A stretch of 64,000 nt of DNA, taken from NCBI GenBank assembly GCA_018398765.1, contig JAHBMJ010003975.1, positions 16,510 to 80,509 on the forward strand. The letters are read 5' to 3'. Each line of letters opens with the position of its first letter. Position 1 is the stretch's first letter. The notes below the pieces were generated by a model that worked only from the letters and a program-made list of their open reading frames with translations, was not told where the DNA came from and did no database searches. This stretch comes from Chromera velia. Taxonomy: Eukaryota; Sar; Chromeraceae. A program made the position numbers and the translations under genes. This document shows, in pieces, positions 44,890-54,657 of this stretch.

Positions 44890-46195
44890 TCAAATCAAAT
44901 TCACGTTGAGTTCGGCCAGTCGACCAAACTTAAAGTACCTTTGGAGAGGTCGACGGGGACGTTGTTCACGAAGACTTTCCGCTTCTCCTCTTCCTCTCTC
45001 TCCTTCTCCCTCTCGGCTCGGGATGACCATTTGACCTGCTTTCCACAAAAGGGAGCACGCTCGCTCCCGATCCCCCCTCCCCCCTCCCAGGATGGTCATG
45101 AGAGGGGGGTTGGCGTTCACTTCTTTCTTTTGCCCCCCCCACCTCAAAAACAGTTTGGCCCCTTGGCTGTACTTGTGTTCCAACCCTTTTTCCGATGCCT
45201 CCTCCTCCTCCTCCTTGTCCTCCTTTGTCTTTCTTTTTTTCAGTTGTTCCTGTACTTTCTGCTGCCGTACAAAGACAATACGACGCGGAGATGCACGAGC
45301 CGAAGAACCAGAGAGGGCAGAAATGGACCTCAACCCATCCACTAACGCCCCATTCGTCCCCTCCCCCACTCCAGAGCGGGCATCGACAGAAGAAGGTGAG
45401 GCGTTCGGCTGCTGTGTGGTTTTCTTTGTTTTTTTGGCGCGTGCCTCGGAATCTAGGTCTTCTCCTCCCTGATTCTCTGTTTTCTGTGCTTTCTTTTTCT
45501 TTCCCGTTTTCCCTCTGCCCCCAATGCCCTCTTCCGACTTTCCCTTCTCGGTCTCTTTCCTCCCTACCTTGATCTTGGCAACGCCGCTGCCGGTGGGAAA
45601 CACAGGGCCGGGATGAGAAGCCAAAGTGAGAGGGGCATCCTCGTCTGTGACAGATCGGGATCGGGGGTGAACAACCAGGGGGTGCTGTACGGATGTGGCA
45701 GGCGAGGGAGATGGGGGCGCCAGTAAGAGAAGAAGGTGAGGCGTTCGGCTGCTGTGTGTGTTTCTTTGTTTTTTTGGCGCGTGCCTCGGAATCTAGGTCT
45801 TCTCCTCCCTGATTCTCCTTTTTCTGCACTTTCTTTTTCTTTCCCGTCTTCTCTCTGCCCCCTATGCCCTCTTCCGACTTTCCCTTCTCGGTCTCTTTCC
45901 TCCCCACCTTCATCTTGGGAACGCCGCTGCCGGTGGGAAATATAGGGTCGGGATGAGGAGCCAAAGAGAGAGGGGCATCCTCGTCTGTGACAGATCGGGG
46001 AAGGGGCCCAAAGCTCCGGGAAGGTGGGGCTGAGAGAGACGCGTGGTCTTCCATGGATCCGCACTCGATCATTCGGTACACCGCGACGATTTTCTGCATC
46101 GTGCATGGAAGCAATCCATTCAACGGAAGAATTAATGCCAGAAGGAACAAGAGCTGCCTGTATGCATTGATTGACTCGAGAGACGCCTGCAACAT
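44890..46195 (-). CDS. Possible Lys/Glu-rich protein with duplicated exon segment, about 419 aa
   Basis: One model joins 46195-45691 to 45644-44890 across a 46-base intron (ATCC|GTACAG, CACAG|ACGAGG; phase 1). The N-terminus has a hydrophobic stretch (LLFLLALILPLNGLL) that could be a signal anchor. Next come two copies of a segment reading DEDAPL ... PTGSG ... KVGRKETEKGKSEEGIGGR, from a 265-base tandem duplication in the DNA. The rest is charged and probably disordered, ending RLAELNVNLI. No domain is recognised in this frame. In another frame near the 3' end, RKVFVNNVPVDLSK resembles the first strand of an RRM and is followed by a good donor (AAAG|GTACTT), so the true 3' structure may differ. 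Confidence is low. Confidence 0.4.
45393..45998. repeat. Tandem duplication, two about 265-base copies
   Basis: Copy A is about 45393-45658 and copy B about 45728-45998. They share, for example, AGAAGAAGGTGAGGCGTTCG and CATCCTCGTCTGTGACAGAT and differ at roughly one base in 15 by eye. They are separated by about 70 bases. Both copies keep the same reading frame inside the copy, but the unique spacer changes the frame between them. Confidence 0.85.
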
Positions 46196-46958
46196 TTGAC
46201 GAAAGCAACAACAGCGATCGGAAAATTTAAAAGAAAAGGATCTGTTTATGCGGTACGCAACTCTTCTGATCGTCTCTTCCTTTGTGTCGATGTGTTTGCT
46301 GTCGAAAAGCTTGTCTGGTCACTTATGAATCTGCATCAAAACTTACGGACCTTTTGCCCAAACCTGTGTGACACTGGTCGTCAGTGCTTGGGGTCCACGA
46401 AGGACCCGTCAGCACTACGGTGTCTGCGCTGGTCAGGTCCCTGTCAGGCTTTGTAAATTCCTGCAGAGATTGTACCAGTCGACACTGGCTCTTCTCTTGA
46501 CTTCCCGGAGGCTGGGGCTGAGAGGTTGGAGGGAGGCGGCAGGTCAATGCATGTGCATGAGCTGAGGCTGCTGAGATGATCGAGGCGCCTGGGCTTACAA
46601 TTCTTCATGCAACACCCTGAACGCATGCATGCATGCCGCCCCATGCACCTGTTGTTTTAGACACCAAAGAAGATGTTTTTGGCGTTTTAGGCGCCGAGCT
46701 TTGACGCACGCCGGGATGCGATAAATGTTAATTGCTTTGCGTTTTGGAGACGCACCTAGTGACTTTCCTTCAATTTCCTTCATCTTGCCTTGATGACAAG
46801 TTGATGTGTCAGGACTCGATATATTAATATATGACTCGATCTTTCACCATCTTTCACCATAATTCTTTATTCACCCATGCAATGAGTCTCGGCGATTTCT
46901 CGTCTTCAAAAAGAGCACTGTGTGCTGTACAACTTCGATCGCTTTGTCGAGTACGAAG
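46196..46958. promoter_or_regulatory. Divergent spacer before the JmjC gene
   Basis: A 763-base spacer with ACGCATGCATGCATGCCG at 46621-46637 (TGCATGCA at 46626-46633), repeated TTTCACCAT words at 46841-46860, and AT-rich sequence near the JmjC start. No gene is supported. Confidence 0.35.
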
Positions 46959-49202
46959 ATGGCGTCCTTGGATTTTGAAGCTGACCGTCTCCTAATGCCC
47001 TTCCTGGATCTGCGTGCCATCGTGACACAGTCCCGTTTGTCCAAAGAGTGGCACGGCATCGCGACCAGAAGTCTGAGAGAGCGGTCATTCTCCTTCCTGG
47101 TTGTTGGGAGAATCACCGTCATCGGTCGACTGGCACGGGGTCCTGATTTTCTGATCATATCGGTGCTTGACACTCTTGATTTTGTCCCTTCGTTTCCTTT
47201 CAGACCGGCAGGCAAGGCCCGCCCCCTTCCCTCTCACGCCCGCCTTAGCTCGGCAAACTTACGTAAGTATTCGAAAGATTTGCGAACTGCTTTAACAGAA
47301 TGGCGAGGCTTTCCCTGCTCCAAGGGTCTGGTGATGGTCTCTGGTCAACCCGAACTGAGTGAGGCCGCTCAGTCTGTACTCTATGAAATAAGGTCCCACC
47401 CCCCTGTCCTCACTTTGCCCCTGACGACCCCTTCCATTGACCCCAGACGGCTGGCCTCCTGCGCAGCTGCAGCCGTTTTCCCTTCCAACGAGGGAGGTGG
47501 AGGAGACTGGGCGATTCCAGACAGCACGGGAATGGAGTTCGACGTGACTGCAGGAATCCATCCACGCAGGGTTTCCTCTTCCTCCTCTTCATCTGCCGTC
47601 TCCGCCGTCTCCGTCTCCTCAGAGACGGCAGCGGAGGGCTCCCTGGCAGTGCTGACGGCACGAACGGGGAGACAGCGGCAGGCGCGGACGTGGAGAGACG
47701 AGATTGAGAGCGCACAGAGGGCGTTGGGGGGGGGCGTGCCTGTCGAATCCCTTCAATGCAGGATTGAGGTGGTCTCTCAGATCGCATCCTTTGTTGCAAC
47801 TTTGGCCCCTTACGCAGTCATTGACTCTCACAAAGATGCAGTGAACTTGCCTTGCGGGACCATTGTTTTTGGCTTGAATACTTCTGATGCAGCCCGGCTG
47901 TCTGAGCTCAGAGACGGCAGTGAAGTGTCCTTGTTGCGGTGGGTATCTGAATCAAGCGACGGGCCCCTGCTCGTTCGTTTTCCCCATGCCCTTGACTATT
48001 CCTTCAGGAATTACGAGTTATTCTCCATCCTAGAGGGGGCCTCTCGGCTCAGGGTGGGAGAGACTCCCTTTCCAGTCCCACCAATTTCCCTACCCTCTCA
48101 GCCTGAAAGACCCGCCGCAACCGTCTCTCCAGCCAATCACGAGCCAAGTGCTGCTCAACCCAATGACAGCCGCCCTCCACCCGCTGGAGGTCCCTCTCCC
48201 GCTCCAGAGCAGACGAGTGCAGCAACAGAGGGATACCCCGTGTGCGTCAGCGGTTCTGCCTTTTGTGCATATCTCCGAGCAGAGCAGGGGGGTAGACTTG
48301 GGGCCCTCCCATCTGCCTCTAGCAGTTCCTCGTCAAGACACTCACCCACCAACAGGAGCAGCAGCGTCTGCCCACCACGTCTGTACGTGGCCGACCCTCT
48401 AGCGCTGGACGATGCGCTCATCTCCCGCACCCCCCTTGCCCAGTGGAGACCCCCCCGACCTGAGACGGTCACGACTCCCCGCATCCACTCCCGCTGGCTG
48501 CTTGCAGGGAGTGTGGGGACGGGGTCGGATCTGCATGAGGAGCCTGAGGGCACAGGCGTGTGGGTGCACGTCGTGACTGGAGGCAAGCGCTGGCTGTGCT
48601 TTCCCCCCTCTGCCCGATTGAGCTCTTCCGAGTGTCCTGTTCTGTCTTCCCAGTTAGACGTTTTAGGATCACATGAGAAGAGAGAGGACAGGGAGGGAAA
48701 GAGCGAATGGCAGAGAGAGCTCCAGACTGCAGCGTCCCGATATGTGGCAGAAGGAGGGGGGGCACCGAGTGGGTCTCTGTCTGACCCTTCAGGGCAGGGC
48801 GTTCCGTTCTGTCTGGACATTCTGCAGGGGCCGGGGGAGACGCTGGTCATCCCCCCTGGGTGGTGGCATCTGGTGGTCAACGTTGACACTCACGCCCCAC
48901 AGATGGGGGGAGAGGGGGGGCATTCTACAGGCATGAGAAACATTGACGTCGTTAGAGGAGAGGCGGAAGTGGGAGGGAGAGCTGGTAGCCAATCCTCACA
49001 AGATGTTTTTGGTGCTGGACGCCCTGGTACATCCGTTTGTCCGGGCACTGAAGCGGATGAGTTGCCCGCAGAACGCCCGAAGAAGGAATTGATGGGAAGG
49101 AGCTTAAAGGCTTCAATTCAGGTCGTTAACAGCAAACAAAATCAATTTGCGTCTTCGCAGTCTCTCAAATGGACTGTAGCTGTAGCAGAAAATTATTTTT
49201 GA
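46959..49202 (+). CDS. F-box-like JmjC-domain oxygenase, 747 aa
   Basis: The first ATG is at 46959 (MASLDFEADRL); the frame is open to a TGA. Residues 8-40 (LLMPFLDLRAIVTQSRLSKEWHGIA) look like an F-box-type helix set. The C-terminal third is a JmjC cupin: RWLLAGSVGTGSDLHEEPEG, where His 526 and Glu 528 are the HxE iron ligands; GVWVHVVTGGKRWLCFPP; then ETLVIPPGWWHLVVNVD with the distal His 637; and a final VAVAENYF strand. This layout is that of JMJD4/JMJD6-type hydroxylases, which use Fe(II) and 2-oxoglutarate. Disordered Ser/Pro stretches (about residues 205-230 and 370-430) separate the parts, and a low-complexity insert splits the cupin from its last strand. The stretch 47100-47203 has a pyrimidine-rich end like an intron, but removing it would break the frame. 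The substrate is unknown. Confidence 0.8.
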   Translation: MASLDFEADRLLMPFLDLRAIVTQSRLSKEWHGIATRSLRERSFSFLVVGRITVIGRLARGPDFLIISVLDTLDFVPSFPFRPAGKARPLPSHARLSSANLRKYSKDLRTALTEWRGFPCSKGLVMVSGQPELSEAAQSVLYEIRSHPPVLTLPLTTPSIDPRRLASCAAAAVFPSNEGGGGDWAIPDSTGMEFDVTAGIHPRRVSSSSSSSAVSAVSVSSETAAEGSLAVLTARTGRQRQARTWRDEIESAQRALGGGVPVESLQCRIEVVSQIASFVATLAPYAVIDSHKDAVNLPCGTIVFGLNTSDAARLSELRDGSEVSLLRWVSESSDGPLLVRFPHALDYSFRNYELFSILEGASRLRVGETPFPVPPISLPSQPERPAATVSPANHEPSAAQPNDSRPPPAGGPSPAPEQTSAATEGYPVCVSGSAFCAYLRAEQGGRLGALPSASSSSSSRHSPTNRSSSVCPPRLYVADPLALDDALISRTPLAQWRPPRPETVTTPRIHSRWLLAGSVGTGSDLHEEPEGTGVWVHVVTGGKRWLCFPPSARLSSSECPVLSSQLDVLGSHEKREDREGKSEWQRELQTAASRYVAEGGGAPSGSLSDPSGQGVPFCLDILQGPGETLVIPPGWWHLVVNVDTHAPQMGGEGGHSTGMRNIDVVRGEAEVGGRAGSQSSQDVFGAGRPGTSVCPGTEADELPAERPKKELMGRSLKASIQVVNSKQNQFASSQSLKWTVAVAENYF

Positions 49203-50671
49203 TAACAAAGTGAAGTCTCAAGTCAAATTCGAATTTAAACGGAATTTTGAATACATATACTAAAAAGCGAGGAACTTGAAAGCTATATAGTCACGGTAGG
49301 AAAGTCACAGACTCAGCACAGAAGGGCACCTAGCTTCAACTTAATTTGAAGCTCTAGCTTAAGCTTTTAATATCATTTCGGGATTTTAGCTGCAGCGTTA
49401 TCTTATATAAGTCATTTCTCTTAGTAGTCATTTCTATTTACTGTCTGTTTGACCTTTTAACATTGATGTAACAAAAACCCTGGTCATCTAGGCGCCGCAC
49501 ATAGAAAAACAAAAAGAAAAAAAAAGTTGGGAAGACCAATTTCAAGTGCCTCCAAAAGGAAAAGAATCACTTTCAACTCTGAAACTTACTTTTCCACACA
49601 AAATATGAACCTAACTTTTGACCTTAAAAAAAAAAAAAAAGGTGAGGACGCCTAATCTTTTTTCTCTTTTTTTTATGTGCGGCACCTAGCTGGTCATCTG
49701 TATAAGTGATAATTGATTTAGTGGTGCCCTAGAGCACTGTCGCCGTCTAGGTTACCGTTTTATCTTATAGAGCTCTATTCTCTTTTTATCGTATTCTCTA
49801 GTCTATTCTACTCTAGATCGATTCTACTGTTACAAACTACTATAAGCTGTATTAGTGCTATAGGGCACAATGACTTGTGCAGCTACTAGCTCCTCTATGA
49901 CAGTATGACTCTTTGATGTCTGGAAGTGGTTATACTCGATTCATCATATTATCATCATACATGATGACCATGACACTAATATACATCACACTATCATCAC
50001 ATACATTATAAAATACATCACGCACTTAGTCACACACCTTAAAGTAGATATAATTTATGCTAGAACTCATCTAAACATTATTAAATACACAGTAAATTCA
50101 TTCAATTCACAGATAAATTCAAAGTACTTGACTAAGTATTTTGAAGTAAACTGAAGGAATTTGTTGAAGTCTGCATGCATGAGTGAAAAGGAGTTGACGA
50201 AAACAAACCGTGCTGCAAACAAAGGAACTGTATGAAGGTAAGCCAATATACCGATCGAGCTGTACCTTCAACAATTCCTGTGCTTTAAGCATGCTTCAGG
50301 ACATCAATCGATCTCTGTGGTGTGTTTGCAGGTCTGATTGGATATTGAGTCTTGGTGTGAACCAACTCAACCGAGTGGGAGATAGACATCATCTCTAAGG
50401 CATGCAAGGGGTGTTTATGTGCTATCCCTGACCCCGCTCATTCCTCGACCTGCTCCGACATGCATGCTTTTGTCCTCCTAGTTGTCTTCTTCGATCTTTT
50501 TCGTGATCGTGAACGTTTTCCCACTCAAAAATGAAAAAAAAGTATAGTCATGCAGCCACATAGCCTAGGGGTATTTTTCAAAAAAAAAAAAACGGTATGC
50601 AGGGCAAATTTATTTTTTTTTTTTTGCTTTTCGATGATGACTTCCATCAAGACATATTATAATATTGTCAC

Positions 50672-50738
<67 letters not shown>

Positions 50739-50852
50739 GTATATATAACAACCATATACAATACCTTGCAACACAAAAGTAACAGTTATCTAGACACTAT
50801 AGTAGTAGACACTAGAGTAGACAGTTGTATAACTTTTATTTATCATTAGAAC
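49203..50852. other. Intergenic, AT-rich, with a MITE
   Basis: No gene is visible. It contains the MITE at 49481-49699, (AT)n/(CA)n runs at about 50675-50745, ATCATCAT/CATACAT words at 49935-50025, a TGCATGCA at 50172-50179, and a CTAGGGGTATTTTTC end near 50565 that matches the MITE ends at 54372. Confidence 0.5.
49481..49699. mobile_element. About 200-bp MITE with TIRs and target-site duplication
   Basis: The ends TAGGCGCCGCACATA and, in reverse complement, TAGGTGCCGCACATA continue as A-rich arms. The flanking word CTGGTCATCT is present at 49481-49490 and again at 49690-49699, consistent with a 9-10-base target-site duplication. No coding capacity. Confidence 0.75.
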
Positions 50853-51316
50853 TGCTTTGTCCCCCCTGTCTGGCCACCTTATGGCGTCCAGACAGAAGGT
50901 AAAGCGAGGATAAGAGCCTTAGGGAAATTCTAGAGAAGGAACGTGAACAACACTCATTCAATCAGGCAACAGTTTACAGAAGGTTTAGCTCTAGAGCGAT
51001 CTAGGATTCCAGTCAGCTGGGTTCATTCTATCATTACACAATTTCTACTTATGCTTCTCTCTGTTCCTCTCTCTCAGAGTCTTAGACTCCCGATCTATGC
51101 CAAACAGACATTAGACTTAAACGATGCTATCCGTTGCTCAAGTGACATGTTGCATGCTTGAATACGAAGGTCAAACTCGATTTCAACGACTTTGATTGAC
51201 GCGCGCAACACGTACGAAGCAAAGCGCGGCAGCGGAATGTGGTGCGGAACGCTAGCTCACTCAGTCACGGCGCATGCGAAGGTTTAAAGGGCGGCGCCAT
51301 AGGGTAGGACTCCACA
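50853..51316 (-). repeat. LTR, downstream copy in element orientation
   Basis: 464 bases, TG...CA ends. Pairs with 53736-54199. In element orientation it starts TGTGGAGTCCTACCC and holds a CCCTTTAAACC word about 25 bases in. Confidence 0.9.
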
Positions 51317-53735
51317 GATCCCCCCCGGCCACGGACAAGAAAATCGCGTCCCCGCGATCAGCCAGACACATTCGAGCATGCGCGGAAAGGGAAAAAAAGT
51401 GAGTAAAAGAACACGATCAACCAGATATAATGCAAACCTATACAACCAATAGAACACTTCAAAGCATGTAGTCAAAGGAATGAAATCTTGAGCATCCTCA
51501 CACCATGACAGATGCAAGGAAGGGCAAATCAAGACAACAGACATCAACGAACGAACGGCTGTGAACGGCAGCCGGTTAGACCTATCGGAGGGAGACGCCT
51601 GGCAGTACACCGTCTGGCTCCACGCAGATGCTCGCATAGAGACGGCTAGCTCCACCAAGGCCCCCATCAACTCCCGTGCTGCAAGGGGGAGAGGCGATAC
51701 TCAGAGAACCCAGAGGACCTCCAAAGCACCGGCATCCCCCTGCAGGGAGAAGATGCAGAACGGACACAGAGATATACATGGGCTGTCCCCTCGCTTTTTC
51801 TTCTGTTCTCGTTGAACTAAACCTCTCTTTAAAGATTTCTTCTCTTTTTGCTCCTCCTCTACTCATTTTCTCTCCGCCTCTTCCAGTCTCTTTTTCTTAA
51901 ATTAAGAAAGAAGCCAGGGATCATAACCCGAAACGTTTCAAAGCAGCAGAAGGAAGCGAGAGGGAGACAGTGAATGAAAGCACTCCCTCGTGTGCTCGTA
52001 CTCTCAGCCACACGAGGGGTCTGACTCCCAAGTCACATGCAAAGCAAAGCCAAGAGAAGCTGAGAGGAAAGAAAGATCACTCTTCCAAAAGGAGCTCCAG
52101 AAGTTCCGAATGCGCGGCACATGCGGCGCTCAACTTATCGTTCTCGCAGTCCACCTCTTTGATGCTCAGCTTCGTAATGAGCTCAATCCCCCCCCCAAGT
52201 CCAGTGCAGGGGCACAAGGGCGGTCACAGGCAGTCGCGGGTACGCGCAGACATAAGCGCATGGCGGCGGCAATTAGGCAGTCCTCTGCCCGTCTCATATG
52301 TAGCTGACGTAGGGGTAAGCAATCGATATCGAGTTCTCGTTGACAGAAGGACTTGGCCGTCTCATCAAGCACAAACACATTTTCGCGCGTGTCAGTAGCT
52401 GCATAAAGGGAGGGAGAGAAGAGACCGGACACATTGCAGACTGCCCCGCTGGTTTCTTTCTATCTCGTCTCTTCTTTCTGTCTCATTTCATCCCCTTACT
52501 GCTCCTTTCGACACATGCACTGGCATGAACTCTCAACTCCGGACAAAAGATACTCCAGTCACACTCAGTCACTACTACTTCGCATGCTCTCGGCCAGCCT
52601 CGATTTGACTCGCCCCCCCACCCCGAAACATTGTCAACCCCCCTCTCCTCCTCTTCCCCCCCCTTTTCCCCTCCCTTTCCCTTCCCTTTTGTCCCCCCTT
52701 TTCACCCCCTCTTCCCTCTTCCCCCCTCTTCTTCCACGACCCCCTCTTGCCCTTCCTGGTTAGTTGAAAATGTGCCAGCGCCGGCGAAAGACAAGGCGGC
52801 AGCTGCCGTGTGCCCTACTCTGTCTCTCGGTAGGTCTGCCGCGACTCTTCTGCCTCTCTTGCCGTCGAGGGCAGGCTCGATGTCATTTTGTACCCCTTCC
52901 TTACTTCCCTTTCCTTCCTACTCCAGGCTCGCCGCGTTGGGGTCCCAGAGCAGAAGGCCTTCCCCGGCTGGCACACCGGCCGTCACTGCGCTGGTCCATG
53001 TGGTACGCCGCCACCTGTTCCTTCTGTCTGTTGAATATGCATACCGAGTCTTACGCACCTGATCGAACGGCCACTCATCAAACGATCCACACGATAGCCG
53101 GACAGCCAGAAGCGACAAGCTCTCTCTCTGAAGAAAATGGCAGCATCGCAGACACATGGAGAAACGAAGGGCGTCTTCTTATATTTGGACGCTGCTGGAG
53201 GACCAGTCTAGGCAGACCCAGACACGCTGGAGGTGTTTGCAGGCCACGAAGGTGGTCAGCCTCGCACAGACAAGCAAGCAACCAACAGCAAAGACAAGTG
53301 AAGGTGATCAGCCGACACTCATCTGGAAGACTGAGACAGTTGCAGAATCAAAAGGCATAGGAAAAGCTCTCTACTGGCCATTTGGGTTGCGATCTGCTCA
53401 TGGGCGGCATTCTCAATAACATCAGGCTCCTCAAAGTCCCGAGCAACACCAAGCAACGTCTCCACCATCGGCTTTGGCGACCTCCAACGATCTTTGGGTT
53501 CTCTACCCAAGGACAAAGGCAAAGTCCAGGATCAGACTCGAAGGGGATCTCCGAAACAGGGCTCCAGGCAGCTTGGGACGCAAGGGGACACTGAATTCCC
53601 CTACTCATGGTCTTTGCTTGACCGTGCCCATATCGTTGCAATTGGATTTCAACTGTTGCGCAAAGAGACAGATCTGATCTCTATCACAGAAGGTATACGA
53701 GAGTCAACACTCATCGAGCTGAGCGTTCACCACAA

Positions 53736-54199
53736 TGCTTTGTCCCCCCTGTCTGGCCACCTTATAGCGTCCAGACAGAAGGTAAAGCGAGGATAAGAGC
53801 CTTAGAGAAATTCTAGAGAAGGAACGTGAACAACACTCATTCAATCAGGCAACAGTTTATAGAAGGTTTAGCTCTAGAGCGATCTAGGATTCCAGTCAGC
53901 TGGGTTCATTCTATCATTACACAATTTCTACTTATGCTTCTCTCTGTTCCTCTCTCTCAGAGTCTTAGACTCCCGATCTATGCCAAACAGACATCAGACT
54001 CAAACGATGCTATCCGTTGCTCAAGTGACATGTTGCATGCTTGAATACGAAGGTCAAACTCGATTTCAACAACTTTGATTGACATGCGCGACACGTACGA
54101 AGCAAAGCGCGGCGGTGGAATATGGCATGGCACGCTGGCGCACTCAGTCACGGCGCATGTGAAGGTTTAAAGGGCGGCGCCATAGGGTAGGACTCCACA
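53736..54199 (-). repeat. LTR, upstream copy in element orientation
   Basis: 464 bases, same length as its partner and about 96% alike by eye. Adjoins the probable primer-binding site at 53735-53720. Confidence 0.9.
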
Positions 54200-54657
54200 G
54201 AATAAAGAAACAATAGAAAAACAACACTTAAACAATATTTGTTGATTCGTGCAACACATTAACAATTAACACTTAAACAACATATTTTTTAGTTTGACAT
54301 CAGAAAAAAAAACAAACAAAAAAATGAAAATGACCAATTTTTTTTTTTTTTAAATTACCCCTAGCACATAGCTAGGGGTAATTTTCAAACAAAAAAACAA
54401 ACAAAAAAACGCTTTCCGGACCTTTTTTTTCATAACCATGGTGGGGATGCTATACTGAGGATGCAAAAACACTAGGGAAACACATATTTTTTACATTTTT
54501 TTTTTTAAAAAGTGAAATTAAATATTTTTTTTTTAAATTACCCCTAGCCATACAGTAACGGTAGGCTGACTTAAGTTATGTAGTCTATCAATATTTATTG
54601 CCAGAGTTGCCAGAGTCAGCAGCTAGACAATGCAAGCCTTCTTGTAATATATATAGA
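54200..54657. mobile_element. Back-to-back AT-rich MITE-like elements
   Basis: A unit at 54372-54547 (176 bases) has 13-base perfect terminal inverted repeats, CTAGGGGTAATTT and AAATTACCCCTAG, around A/T homopolymers. A further AAATTACCCCTAG end lies at 54352-54364, separated by only 7 bases, so two copies abut. The left copy starts in AACAACACTTAAACAA-rich sequence near 54220. No coding capacity. Confidence 0.65.

Larger units (their letters stand above)
50853..54199 (-). mobile_element. Non-autonomous LTR retrotransposon, 3.35 kb
   Basis: Two direct repeats of 464 bases each (50853-51316 and 53736-54199) begin TGCTTTGT and end CTCCACA, so they follow the TG...CA rule. Orientation is minus: reading from the right, the LTR at 54199-53736 is followed by TTGTGGTGAACGCTC, a plausible primer site beginning TGG, and a purine tract, GGGGGGGATC in reverse complement, lies directly inside the other LTR at 51317-51326. 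The 2.4-kb interior shows only short frames with no reverse transcriptase (YxDD), protease or integrase motif, so mobility would need enzymes in trans. The flanks GAAC and GAAT could be a 4-base target duplication with one change. The LTRs differ at about 19 positions by my count (about 4%), mostly transitions in the CpG-rich part. Confidence 0.88.

Noticed and set aside
47100-47203. Intron inside the JmjC gene
   Set aside because: The acceptor looks good, but no donor nearby gives a length that keeps the frame, and the sequence is open throughout.
51317-53735. Short frames inside the LTR element considered as gag or pol remnants
   Set aside because: None shows a reverse transcriptase, protease, integrase or zinc-knuckle motif, and they overlap in conflicting frames.
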